From contig CAAGEE010000018.1 of NCBI GenBank assembly GCA_900768815.1, positions 137,000 through 200,999 on the forward strand: a DNA stretch of 64,000 nt. The letters run 5' to 3'. The position numbers and the translations under genes are program-made. Source of the DNA: Bacilli bacterium (GTDB lineage Bacteria > Bacillota_I > Bacilli_A > RF39 > UBA660). Shown piece after piece: positions 9,483-17,938 of the stretch. A model generated the notes under the pieces. That model ran no database searches. It was given only the letters and a program-made list of their open reading frames with translations, and was not told the origin of the DNA. The first letter of the stretch is position 1, and the number at the start of each line of letters is the position of its first letter.

Positions 9483-10430
9483 ATGAATGAAGAATTTGAT
9501 ATTAAAGCAAAAAGGATTAGTATTCTTGATACATATGGAGAAAACTTTTTAAATAAAAATTATATTACTAATCCGGCCATTGGAAGAGATGCTCAAATAA
9601 AGGATTTGATACTTACGTTACTTACCCCTGATAAGTCTGCTGTCTTAGTAGGTAAACCTGGTGTTGGTAAAACTGCTATAGTAGAGGGACTTGCTTATAG
9701 AATACAAAAAGGTTTAGTACCGGATGCTTTAAGTAATTATCAAGTTATTAAAGTTAATACATCAGCTTTACTTGGAGTTGATCCTTCTACAGGAGAAGCT
9801 AAAGTACAAACATTAATAGATGAGTTGAAGTCTAGAACTAATTTAATACTTTTTATAGATGAGATACATACTTTAGTTGGTAAGGGAGAGTCTTTAGATT
9901 TTGCTAATATGTTTAAACCAGCTCTTGATCGTGGTGATATTAAAGTAATTGGTGCTACTACTACTGATGAGTATGAAAGATATATTTTAAGAGATAAAGC
10001 TTTTGTTAGACGTTTTCAAAAGATAGATGTAGCAGAACCTACTAGAGATGAAAATGTAGAGATACTTATTGGTACTTTACCAAAGATAGAGAAGAGAACT
10101 GGGGCTAAGTTAATGTATTCTTCTTATGTCCAAAGAAAAATAATGGAATTTATTACGGATATTACTAGTGAGTATAAGAGAATTTATGAGATTGGGTCTA
10201 GATATCCAGATGTATCTTTAACTATAGTACAAAATGCGTTTTCTAATGCTTTATTTGATAATAGAAGTGAAGTTAATATTATGGATATAAAGACTGCGAT
10301 TGATACTAGTAAGAATATTTATGAAGATGTTAAGAAAAAAGCAGAACCAGTATTTAATACAATGTTTTCTGATCAGATAACTGAGTATAATACTAGTCAT
10401 GATATATATGAGAAGTTAGGGGAAGATTAA
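9483..10430 (+). CDS. Stand-alone ClpB/ClpA D1-like AAA+ ATPase
   Basis: This 315-residue protein is a single AAA+ module corresponding to the first ring (D1) of Clp/Hsp100 proteins. It has Walker A GKPGVGKTA (about residue 57), Walker B LFIDEIH, sensor 1 GATTTDEY and the arginine finger pair in FVRRFQK. The N-domain, coiled-coil M-domain and D2 ring are absent. The D1 pore loop, KYRG in the ClpB gene of this window, is replaced by a Pro-Ser-Thr-Gly stretch, so the aromatic substrate-gripping residue is missing. It may be a remodelling or adaptor ATPase rather than a threading unfoldase. There is no CIRCE element upstream. Confidence 0.75.
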   Translation: MNEEFDIKAKRISILDTYGENFLNKNYITNPAIGRDAQIKDLILTLLTPDKSAVLVGKPGVGKTAIVEGLAYRIQKGLVPDALSNYQVIKVNTSALLGVDPSTGEAKVQTLIDELKSRTNLILFIDEIHTLVGKGESLDFANMFKPALDRGDIKVIGATTTDEYERYILRDKAFVRRFQKIDVAEPTRDENVEILIGTLPKIEKRTGAKLMYSSYVQRKIMEFITDITSEYKRIYEIGSRYPDVSLTIVQNAFSNALFDNRSEVNIMDIKTAIDTSKNIYEDVKKKAEPVFNTMFSDQITEYNTSHDIYEKLGED

Positions 10431-10446
10431 AAGTCTTCCTTTTATT
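10420..10446 (+). terminator. Rho-independent terminator
   Basis: GGAAGA pairs with TCTTCC and is followed by T-rich sequence. It overlaps the stop codon of the AAA+ gene. Confidence 0.8.
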
Positions 10447-10514
10447 ATGATTTTATATTTGATTTGCCATTTCTTTTTAAATATCATATAATGTTATTAG
10501 AATGAAATTAGAAA

Positions 10515-10690
10515 GGTTGTATTGTTTCATTTGAGCGCCGGGTCCTACAAGGATGACGAGGTTAGTAGTTTATCGAAATATTCGGCGGATTCTACTACGG
10601 ATTTAAGTTATTCGTTAGATATATTTTAAAAAGTAAAATCAAGATTACAACAACGAAATATATCAGAACTATTTTTATATTAAGGAGATT
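10515..10690 (+). ncRNA. glmS ribozyme riboswitch
   Basis: The 5' leader of glmS carries the hallmark glmS catalytic core: GAGCGCCGGG, GGATGACGAGGTT, GTTTATCGAAATATTCGG and CGGATTCTACTACGG. All are in the order expected for pairing elements P1, P2.1, P2.2 and P2, with P3/P4 sequence up to about 10680. By family knowledge, glucosamine-6-phosphate is the cofactor for self-cleavage, here predicted between A10534 and G10535. Cleavage destabilises the glmS message and gives feedback control of cell-wall precursor synthesis. Exact 5' and 3' ends are estimated. Confidence 0.95.
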
Positions 10691-10696
10691 TTACGT

Positions 10697-12448
10697 ATGT
10701 GTGGAATAGTAGGTTATATAGGTTTTAGAGAACCTAAAGATGTACTTATAGAGGGACTTAAAACTTTAGAATATCGTGGATACGATTCTGCGGGTATTGC
10801 TTTAAAAAATGATACCTCGGTTCAAATTATAAAAGAAGTAGGAAGAATAGCTTCTTTGGAGGAGAAGGTTAATAAGGGGAAATTAATAAATTCTCATATA
10901 GGTATTGCTCATACTAGATGGGCTACTCATGGTGGTGTTACTGAGGTTAATGCACATCCTCATACTATTGGAAGAGTTACATTGGTTCATAATGGTATAA
11001 TTGAGAATGCTATGGAATTGAAGGAAAAATTAAGTAGTGAGGGAGTTACTTTTAATACTGAAACTGATACAGAAGTTTTAACTGCTTTAATTGATTATTA
11101 TTATGATAATGATCCAGTTGTTGCTATTGAGAAAGCTATAAAAGATGTTAGAGGGTCATATGCTCTAGCGATTGTTTTTAAGGATCAAGATAAGTTATTT
11201 GCGGTTAGAAAAGATTTACCTTTAATAGTTGGATATGGAAAAGATGAATATTTTGTAGCAAGTGATATTTCAGCAATTATTAATTATACTAATAGATATT
11301 CTTTATTAGATGAGAATGAGATTGTTGTTTTAGATTTTGATGGTATTAAGATTGTTAAAGATGGGAAGGAAATAAAAAAAGAAATATTAGTTACGGAGTT
11401 AACTGCTGAATCTAAAGAAAAGTGTGGTTATGAACATTATATGTTAAAAGAGATAATGGAAGAGCCTATTGTACTTGAAAAGACTTTAAAACCTTTCATA
11501 GAAAACTTCGATAGTGTATTTGATATTAGTGATTATGAAGAAATTCATATTGTAGCATGTGGATCGGCTATGTATGCTGGTATGATTGGAAAAAGTTTAA
11601 TAGAGGAAAATGCTAATATTAGAGTTTTATGTGAAGTTGCTAGTGAATATCGTTATAAAAAAGTTCTTTATGATAGAAAAACTTTAGTAATAGTTATTTC
11701 ACAGTCTGGAGAAACTGCTGATACTATTGCCGCTATGAGAAAAGCTAAGGAAAATGGAGCTTTAACTTTAGCAATTGTTAATGTAAAAGGATCAACTATT
11801 GCTAGAGAAAGTGATAGACAAATATTTATTGAGGCTGGTCCTGAAATAGCAGTTGCTACTACGAAGGCTTATATTTTACAAGTTGCTATTATGGCACTAC
11901 TAGCCTGTAGAGTTGCTGGTAAAAAAGATATAGTGAATGAGTTAAAGAAATTACCACGTTTATTAAAAGAGGTTATTGATAGAAGAGATATTTATTTGGA
12001 AATAGCTAAAAAAATTAGTAATAGAGAAGATATATTCTTTATAGGAAGAAAAATTGATTATGCTATTTCTTTAGAGGGAAGTTTGAAACTAAAAGAAGTA
12101 TCTTATATACATAGTGAGGCTTATCAGGCAGGAGAATTAAAACATGGAACTATTTCTTTAATAGATAAAGGTACACCTGTTTTTGCAATTGTTACTGAAG
12201 ATGATATTAAAGAAAAGACTATTTCTAATATTTGTGAAGTCAAAGCTAGAGGAGCTATGATAATAGTTGTTAGTAATGAAGATGGGTTTGAGTGTGACTA
12301 TTTAATTAAAGTACCAAGAGTTAGTGAATTTTTACAACCAATACTAGTAGTACCTTGTTTACAATTAATAGCATATGAAGTTGCTAAAATAAGAGGTTGT
12401 GATATTGATAAACCAAAAAATTTAGCGAAAAGTGTAACCGTAGAATAA
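10697..12448 (+). CDS. glmS: Glutamine-fructose-6-phosphate aminotransferase (isomerising)
   Basis: This 583-residue enzyme makes glucosamine-6-phosphate from fructose-6-phosphate and glutamine, the entry step to peptidoglycan amino sugars. Cys2 of MCGIVGYIG is the N-terminal nucleophile of the class II glutaminase domain (residues 1-220), with the conserved TRWATHG and HNGIIEN segments. Two sugar-isomerase (SIS) domains follow (about 275-410 and 440-570), with CGSAMYAG, SQSGETADT and the C-terminal LAKSVTVE. Length and order are normal. Regulation is by the glmS ribozyme in its leader. The start is supported by AAGGAGAT, and a terminator follows. Confidence 0.97.
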   Translation: MCGIVGYIGFREPKDVLIEGLKTLEYRGYDSAGIALKNDTSVQIIKEVGRIASLEEKVNKGKLINSHIGIAHTRWATHGGVTEVNAHPHTIGRVTLVHNGIIENAMELKEKLSSEGVTFNTETDTEVLTALIDYYYDNDPVVAIEKAIKDVRGSYALAIVFKDQDKLFAVRKDLPLIVGYGKDEYFVASDISAIINYTNRYSLLDENEIVVLDFDGIKIVKDGKEIKKEILVTELTAESKEKCGYEHYMLKEIMEEPIVLEKTLKPFIENFDSVFDISDYEEIHIVACGSAMYAGMIGKSLIEENANIRVLCEVASEYRYKKVLYDRKTLVIVISQSGETADTIAAMRKAKENGALTLAIVNVKGSTIARESDRQIFIEAGPEIAVATTKAYILQVAIMALLACRVAGKKDIVNELKKLPRLLKEVIDRRDIYLEIAKKISNREDIFFIGRKIDYAISLEGSLKLKEVSYIHSEAYQAGELKHGTISLIDKGTPVFAIVTEDDIKEKTISNICEVKARGAMIIVVSNEDGFECDYLIKVPRVSEFLQPILVVPCLQLIAYEVAKIRGCDIDKPKNLAKSVTVE

Positions 12449-12454
12449 AGATAT

Positions 12455-12480
12455 GACTACTTTAAAAGTAGTCTTTTTTT
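12455..12480 (+). terminator. Rho-independent terminator of glmS
   Basis: GACTACTT pairs with AAGTAGTC and is followed by seven T. Confidence 0.92.
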
Positions 12481-12539
12481 ATTGATAAAATGCTTGAAAC
12501 TTTGTATAATTGATATGATAGGGAGATTTGATTTAATAT

Positions 12540-15500
12540 ATGGATAAGAATAATTTTAATATTAAGAAGTATATTGAAAAAATAAAAAAGTCAATTAAGA
12601 AAGTGACTTATCTTTTGCGTGGGAACAAGTTTAAAATTTCATTTTTGGGTATTTTTACTATATGTGTTTTAATTTTATTTATTTCTAATTCTTTTGCAGT
12701 AGAAGTACCAGTAGAGACTACTTCGTTTACATCTAGTAATATTAATTATGATAGTGGAGAGAGTGGTGCTTGGAAGATTACTAGAACAGCTAGTTGGATT
12801 TCTAAAAATAAAGCTAAGGTTGTTTATGATTTAAAAACTAATCCTAGTGAAACTTCTCTACCTGTTGATTATATATTAGTTGTTGATGGTTCGTTAAACG
12901 AGCATGATGCATCATTTTCAGCTCCACTTAAAACATTGCTTAATAATATGCATTACTATAATAATATAAGTAATAGGGTTGCTGTAATCGGATTTAATGA
13001 TAAGGCGGAAATTTTAACTGATTTTACAAATGATGATACTGGCACTAATACAGTACTTGATAATTTTCTTTCTGCTTCTGCTCATGCTAACAAAGAGATA
13101 AGTTATTATGCAGCTTTTAAAGCTCTTTCTGAATTTATGGAAAATTATACTTCAGATGGAGCAAATATTATCAAAGTTGTTTTTGTAACTGATGGAAAAC
13201 CAGTTATTGATTCTCCTAAAGAGGTTAGTCTTTATCAAGATTTAAAAGAAAAATATCCAGAACTTTCTGTTTTAGGAATACAATACAGCATGGGAAATGA
13301 AGTTGTTGATGCTATTAAGAATGTTAGTGATGCACAAGTAGTTGCTGATAAAGATAATGCTTGGGATGTTATTCCTAATATTTATCTTGGATATGAAGAT
13401 GATAATTATGATAGTTTTGTATTTGATGATTATTTTAGTGCTCCGTTTACTGTTGATGAAGTTTCTGTGACAAGGGGTGTAGCTTCAATAAATAATGAAT
13501 ATTCTGTTGAGTGGAATTTGAATGATAGTTCACAATTTGTTGCTGGGGCAAGTGCTAGAATGACTGTTTATTTTAATGTTTCTAATGAGTATACAGTTGG
13601 TGATATTGTTCCTATTTCTAGTACAACTACTGTTAATTATTCGTTTGCAGGTGGTGAGAAACAAGATAGTGATATTAATTCTCCAACTCTAGCAACAGGA
13701 TTTAAAGTTAATTATGATAGTAATGCACCGTCTGGATGTGTGGTTAGTAATATGCCTAGTTCTGATGTTGTTGGTATATATAATATAGTTAGGCCAACAA
13801 CTGTTGTTCCCAAATGTAAAGGTTATTTATTTAAAGAATGGAAGCTAGTTACTTCTAATATTACAACTAATAATGATGATTCGTTTAATATGCCTTATAA
13901 GGATGTTACTTATAAAGCTACATGGTCTAAAGCTAGTTTGAATAAGTCAGTTGATGGTACAGTTGCCGAAAAGGCTACTTTATATGGAGTTTTAAGAGAT
14001 GAAGTTTCTAATGGTGGAGCTGTAAAGGAATATACTGGTAAACATCAAGATAGTATAAGTGGAGTGGGTAGTAGTAAGATTTATTATTATACTGCTAATA
14101 ATGATACGAGTGGAGCGGAAATTCTTAATAAAAACAATGTTTTGTTTGCCGGTATGTGTTGGCAAATGATTAGAACTACTGATACTGGTGATGTAAGAAT
14201 GATTTATAATGGTGCAGTTGATTCTAATGGTTCTTGTGGAACAGATAGGAAAGGACAATATGCTTTTTCTGGGATTGAGGCTATTACTTTAAATTCTAAA
14301 CATTACTATGGAACTGACTATACGTATGATAGTATTTTAAAAAAGTTTAAGGCGGCCGGTAATAAACTTGCAATAGATACAGCTAATCCTTCGTCTTTAA
14401 TTGGTTCATATACTTGTTTAAATACTCAAAAAAATGTTTCTTGTAGTACTTTGTATCAGGTTTTATATGTTGAAGATTCAAAGATTTATGCTGCTGCTAT
14501 AAAGAGTTCTAATATTTATAATTCGATTGGTACATCAATATTTAATAATTTATATGGTTATAATTCAGAAATGGGTTATATGTATAATGGTAATTATCCT
14601 GGTAATACATATGAGATTTCAAATATTGAAATAAAAAAAGAGCAGATAGATCCTTATAGTCCTTATTGTACAGCAGTTACTTATGATGCTTCTACTAAGG
14701 CTTATAGTTGTTCTGGTACTTCTTTGGGTTTTTGGGAAATTGGTGGAGATGAGCCTGAAAAATTACTTATACATAATTATGTATTATTAAGTGATGATTC
14801 TTCTGTTGCTAGATATATGATTGGAGTGAATATTGATGATGTTGCTAATCCTTACTACTATTATATAGAGTTAACTGATGGTCAAACTATGGATGACTTT
14901 TATGTTTATGGTGATGGATATACTATTAATGATGATGGTACTTATAAGATTACTAATCCAAAACTTATTACTAAGCTAGATTTTTATTATAGTTATTCAG
15001 ATTATAAAGGAAAGTATTTTGGAGAGGATTTACAGATAAGAGAAGGTAACTATAACAGTACTAGTTATGATGGTTATATGAATGGGGGATTAATTAATAC
15101 TAATAGGGTTAGTTCATTATTTTATAATTTAAGTTCTGGTGGTAGTAGTTTAACTGTTAGTAATTATCAAAGTTATTTAGCTTTTTCACCTATTTCTAAA
15201 ATTCCTAAATTTTCTAGTTCTGTTACTTATAGTAATGGTAAATATAAACTTAGTGGTACTGTTACTAATGTTGGTTTATATGATACTTCTAATATTTCAA
15301 AAGTAAATAATACTCATTATACTTGCTTTACTGCTGGTGATGAATGTAGTTCTGTTTATTATGTATATTATGCAAATGGAAATTATATCTATTCTATAAA
15401 ACTTAATAATGGAGAGAATATTTCTGGTGCATTAGTTAATATGTTTAATTCTAGTACTACTAATAGTAAGGATTCTACTATGAAGATGCTTGTTGAGTCA

Positions 15501-15983
15501 TGGTATGCTCATAATCTTAGTAATTATACAAGTTATTTATCTGATACGATTTATTGTAATGATCGAAGTATTAAGAGTTTAGGTGGTTTTAATCCTAGTG
15601 GTGGTAGTTTGTATTCTCCTTTAACGTTCAATGGTACTTCTAATACAAGTTTGCTTTGTTCAAATGAAGCTGATAGATTTAGTGTTAGTAATAGTGTGGC
15701 ACCTTTAAAGTATCCAATTGGCTTATTATCGGGAGCAGAGGCTAATTTACTTGGGAATAACAAAGTTAGGGCTTCTGGTAGTAAATACTGGCTTATGAGT
15801 CCAAGCAGTTTAACTGGTACTTCGATTGGACAATTTGTTGTAGAGGCAACTGGAACTTTGAGTAGTACTGTTTCTATAAATTCTAGTAATCATATTAGAC
15901 CTGTTATTACGTTGAAGGGAAGTCTAACTTTAGTATTTGGAGATGGAAGTGTGACTAGTCCATATGTGGTTTCTACTAATTAG
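12540..15983 (+). CDS. Large exported surface protein with von Willebrand A domain
   Basis: This 1147-residue protein has a lysine-rich cytoplasmic N-terminus, then a hydrophobic export/anchor segment (about residues 32-52). A von Willebrand factor A domain follows (about 107-275). Its metal site reads DGSLN instead of canonical DxSxS, while the later TDG motif is present (about residue 218). An InlB/Listeria-Bacteroides-type repeat (about 390-465, with FKVNYDS and YKATW ends) comes next. Then about 680 residues of Tyr/Ser/Asn/Gly-rich exported sequence contain paired cysteines and the motif LFAGMCWQMIRTTDTG. There is no LPXTG motif, so it is presumably held by the N-terminal helix. A role in adhesion is inference from the vWA and InlB-like domains. 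Confidence 0.75.
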   Translation: MDKNNFNIKKYIEKIKKSIKKVTYLLRGNKFKISFLGIFTICVLILFISNSFAVEVPVETTSFTSSNINYDSGESGAWKITRTASWISKNKAKVVYDLKTNPSETSLPVDYILVVDGSLNEHDASFSAPLKTLLNNMHYYNNISNRVAVIGFNDKAEILTDFTNDDTGTNTVLDNFLSASAHANKEISYYAAFKALSEFMENYTSDGANIIKVVFVTDGKPVIDSPKEVSLYQDLKEKYPELSVLGIQYSMGNEVVDAIKNVSDAQVVADKDNAWDVIPNIYLGYEDDNYDSFVFDDYFSAPFTVDEVSVTRGVASINNEYSVEWNLNDSSQFVAGASARMTVYFNVSNEYTVGDIVPISSTTTVNYSFAGGEKQDSDINSPTLATGFKVNYDSNAPSGCVVSNMPSSDVVGIYNIVRPTTVVPKCKGYLFKEWKLVTSNITTNNDDSFNMPYKDVTYKATWSKASLNKSVDGTVAEKATLYGVLRDEVSNGGAVKEYTGKHQDSISGVGSSKIYYYTANNDTSGAEILNKNNVLFAGMCWQMIRTTDTGDVRMIYNGAVDSNGSCGTDRKGQYAFSGIEAITLNSKHYYGTDYTYDSILKKFKAAGNKLAIDTANPSSLIGSYTCLNTQKNVSCSTLYQVLYVEDSKIYAAAIKSSNIYNSIGTSIFNNLYGYNSEMGYMYNGNYPGNTYEISNIEIKKEQIDPYSPYCTAVTYDASTKAYSCSGTSLGFWEIGGDEPEKLLIHNYVLLSDDSSVARYMIGVNIDDVANPYYYYIELTDGQTMDDFYVYGDGYTINDDGTYKITNPKLITKLDFYYSYSDYKGKYFGEDLQIREGNYNSTSYDGYMNGGLINTNRVSSLFYNLSSGGSSLTVSNYQSYLAFSPISKIPKFSSSVTYSNGKYKLSGTVTNVGLYDTSNISKVNNTHYTCFTAGDECSSVYYVYYANGNYIYSIKLNNGENISGALVNMFNSSTTNSKDSTMKMLVESWYAHNLSNYTSYLSDTIYCNDRSIKSLGGFNPSGGSLYSPLTFNGTSNTSLLCSNEADRFSVSNSVAPLKYPIGLLSGAEANLLGNNKVRASGSKYWLMSPSSLTGTSIGQFVVEATGTLSSTVSINSSNHIRPVITLKGSLTLVFGDGSVTSPYVVSTN

Positions 15984-15990
15984 TTTATAA

Positions 15991-16018
15991 GACAAAGAAG
16001 TTGTTCTTTGTCTTTTTC
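15991..16018 (+). terminator. Rho-independent terminator
   Basis: GACAAAGAA pairs with TTCTTTGTC and is followed by T5. It ends the vWA surface protein gene and lies inside the spurious upstream extension of folD. Confidence 0.9.
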
Positions 16019-16066
16019 ATTTACTTATTGATAATTTTATCTTATAATTCTTATGAGGTGATTTCC

Positions 16067-16915
16067 TTGCAAATATTAGATGGAAAAGAAGTAAAACGTA
16101 TTAAGTTAGAAGAGTTAAAGAATGAAGTTTTAAAATTGGATAGACCTTTGGGTTTAACGGTTATTCAAGTTGGAGATGATTCTGCTAGTAATATTTATGT
16201 TAAACAAAAGTCTAAGTTGGCTAATAATTTAGAATTTAACTTTAATCATATAAAATTAGAAGAGAATGTAACGGAAGAAGAAGTTCTTAAGATTATTAAT
16301 GGTCTTAATAGGGATAATTGTGTTGATGGTATTTTAGTACAAATGCCGCTTCCGGAACATTTAAATTCTAGAATTATACAAAACACTATTAGTCCCTTAA
16401 AAGATGTCGATGGTTTAACCGATATTAATATGGGAATGCTTGTTCATAAAAAGAATTGTTTAGTACCTTGTACACCACTTGGGGTAATGGAGTTATTAAA
16501 GTATTATAATATTGATGTTGCTGGTAAAAATGTAGTTATTGTTGGTAGAAGTGATTTAGTTGGTAGACCAATGGCTGAGGTTATGATAAATAATGATGCG
16601 ACTGTTACTTTGTGTCATTCTAAGACTAAGAATTTAAAAGATATTACTAAAAATGCAGATGTTTTAGTTGTTGCTGTTGGAAAGGCTAAATTAATTACTA
16701 GTGATATGGTTAAGGATGGGGTTGTTGTTGTTGATGTTGGAATTAATAGATTAGAAGATGGTAGTTTATGTGGGGATGTAGATTTTGATGGGGTTTCTTC
16801 AAAGTGTTCATATATTACTCCTGTACCTGGTGGTGTTGGACAGATGACTGTTTTAGAACTCGGATATAATACTTATAAAGCTTATTTGTTAAGACAAGAG
16901 AAAAGAGTACTTTAG
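16067..16915 (+). CDS. folD: Methylenetetrahydrofolate dehydrogenase/cyclohydrolase
   Basis: FolD interconverts 5,10-methylene-THF, methenyl-THF and 10-formyl-THF. The protein of about 282 residues shows the family signatures YVKQKSKLA (catalytic Tyr/Lys), GILVQMPLPEH, the PCTPLGVMELL loop, the NADP site VVIVGRSDLVGRPMA and the C-terminal TPVPGGVGQMT. The frame is open further upstream, but TTG at 16067 follows a GAGGTGAT ribosome binding site. The upstream stretch encodes a hydrophobic non-homologous segment overlapping a terminator, so the TTG start is chosen. It is monocistronic with its own terminator. Confidence 0.95.
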   Translation: MQILDGKEVKRIKLEELKNEVLKLDRPLGLTVIQVGDDSASNIYVKQKSKLANNLEFNFNHIKLEENVTEEEVLKIINGLNRDNCVDGILVQMPLPEHLNSRIIQNTISPLKDVDGLTDINMGMLVHKKNCLVPCTPLGVMELLKYYNIDVAGKNVVIVGRSDLVGRPMAEVMINNDATVTLCHSKTKNLKDITKNADVLVVAVGKAKLITSDMVKDGVVVVDVGINRLEDGSLCGDVDFDGVSSKCSYITPVPGGVGQMTVLELGYNTYKAYLLRQEKRVL

Positions 16916-16931
16916 ATAGTACTCCTTTTTT
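16905..16931 (+). terminator. Rho-independent terminator of folD
   Basis: GAGTACT pairs with AGTACTC and is followed by T6. It overlaps the folD stop. Confidence 0.9.
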
Positions 16932-17073
16932 AGTGACAACAATTGTTTTTAGAGTTACCATTACCTGTGTTCCAGAATAGAACAAAGAAAATAATTAGAA
17001 TAATAATTATAATCCAAAACCAGTTTGTGCCATTGGATTCGTTATAATTGTATGCTGGATATCCGTACATCAT
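16930..17073 (-). CDS. Small 47-residue membrane protein (YjcZ/SscA-like)
   Basis: An ATG (MMYGYPAYNYNE...) preceded by AAAGGAGA opens a 47-residue frame ending in NSKNNCCH. It has a Tyr/Gly/Pro-rich N-terminus and one very hydrophobic helix (WFWIIIIILIIFFVLFW). That layout is like the tiny YjcZ/SscA-type proteins associated with spores in Bacillus. It lies next to the CotJ genes on the opposite strand, which is consistent with a coat-associated role, but the family match is by composition only. It converges on folD, and their terminator region is shared. Confidence 0.6.
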   Translation of the reverse strand: MMYGYPAYNYNESNGTNWFWIIIIILIIFFVLFWNTGNGNSKNNCCH

Positions 17074-17154
17074 AAATATATCTCCTTTCAATATAGTATA
17101 TTTATGGATGTTAATATTGATAATAATGGATACCTAAATAAAATATATAAAACA

Positions 17155-17182
17155 AAAAAAGAGATAAACTCTTCCTTTTATA
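17155..17182. terminator. Possible bidirectional hairpin
   Basis: AAGAG and CTCTT flank a five-base loop, with A and T runs on the two sides. It lies between the tRNA-His and the small membrane protein gene. Confidence 0.45.
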
Positions 17183-17240
17183 TTTTTCTACTAAGTGATG
17201 TTCTCTATCGTCTTTTAATTAAAGTAGTATTTTATATAAC

Positions 17241-17266
17241 AAAAAAACTAATCGTTTTGATTAGCT
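17241..17266 (-). terminator. Terminator of tRNA-His
   Basis: Read on the minus strand, CTAATC and GATTAG form a hairpin with an AAAAC loop, followed by T7. It lies directly downstream of tRNA-His. Confidence 0.8.
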
Positions 17267-17280
17267 TTTATTTTAAAATA

Positions 17281-17357
17281 TGGGGCGTCGTAAGGGAATC
17301 GAACCCTTGCGTACTAGTGCCACAAACTAGCGTGTTAACCACTTCACCAACGGCGCC
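17281..17357 (-). tRNA. tRNA-His (GTG)
   Basis: The minus-strand cloverleaf has anticodon loop TTGTGGC (anticodon GTG) on a CTAGT/ACTAG stem, T-arm AAGGG-TTCGATT-CCCTT, D-arm GTG...CAC and encoded CCA. It carries the extra 5' G (G-1) facing C73 that identifies histidine tRNA. The acceptor stem has one C4-A69 mismatch as read here. It is a single gene with its own terminator. Confidence 0.95.
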
Positions 17358-17500
17358 ATGTCACATTTGACTTCTTTATTTTATTATAGATATAGAAAAA
17401 AAGCAAGGCTTTTTTATTAATTATTCCTTTTTTCATAATTTGGGTATTTATCTATACATTAATACCTAGTTAATCATAAATTAAAGAGAAAGGAGATATT

Positions 17501-17938
17501 ATGTATAACTATGATTATTTAAATGATACTATGTATCAAAAGATGAGAATGAATTCTATGCGTAGTTTTAATAGAAATAGTTCTTTATTTTCCCCTAGTG
17601 ATGGTTACAATAATGGTAATATGTTTACTAATCTATATAGTCAGTATAAAAATTATAGACCGGCTCAATTATCTGGAAATACTGAGAAAGAGAAGATGTT
17701 ATTAGAAATTGGTAGAATTTCTTTTGCGGCACATGATCTTAACTTATATTTAGATTTATATCCAAATGATGAGTCTATGTTAACTTTATTTAATGATTAT
17801 AGAAAGTCAGCAAAAGAATTAATTTCACAATATGAAGTTAAGTTTGGCCCATTAAATATTGTTAGTAATAGTTTAGAGAATGGTCCATTTAAATGGATTA
17901 ATGGTCCTTGGCCATGGGAGGATATTAATAATGTTTAG
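17501..17938 (+). CDS. cotJB: CotJB spore-coat protein with CotJA-like N-terminal extension
   Basis: In this 145-residue protein, residues about 62-145 match CotJB: the L-x-E-I-G-R-I-S-F-A...DLNLYLDLYP core, a central KELISQYEVKFGPL and the C-terminal GPWPWE. The first 60 residues, with GNMFTNLYSQYKNYRP, resemble the short CotJA protein, which is normally a separate gene ahead of CotJB. This therefore looks like a CotJA-CotJB fusion (inference). CotJ proteins belong to the inner coat of Bacillus spores. The stop overlaps the ATG of cotJC. The ribosome binding site is AAAGGAG. Confidence 0.8.
   Translation: MYNYDYLNDTMYQKMRMNSMRSFNRNSSLFSPSDGYNNGNMFTNLYSQYKNYRPAQLSGNTEKEKMLLEIGRISFAAHDLNLYLDLYPNDESMLTLFNDYRKSAKELISQYEVKFGPLNIVSNSLENGPFKWINGPWPWEDINNV

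Noticed and set aside
17104..17370. 88-residue plus-strand frame
   Set aside because: Its last third is the antisense of tRNA-His and the rest has no ribosome binding site or protein-like composition.
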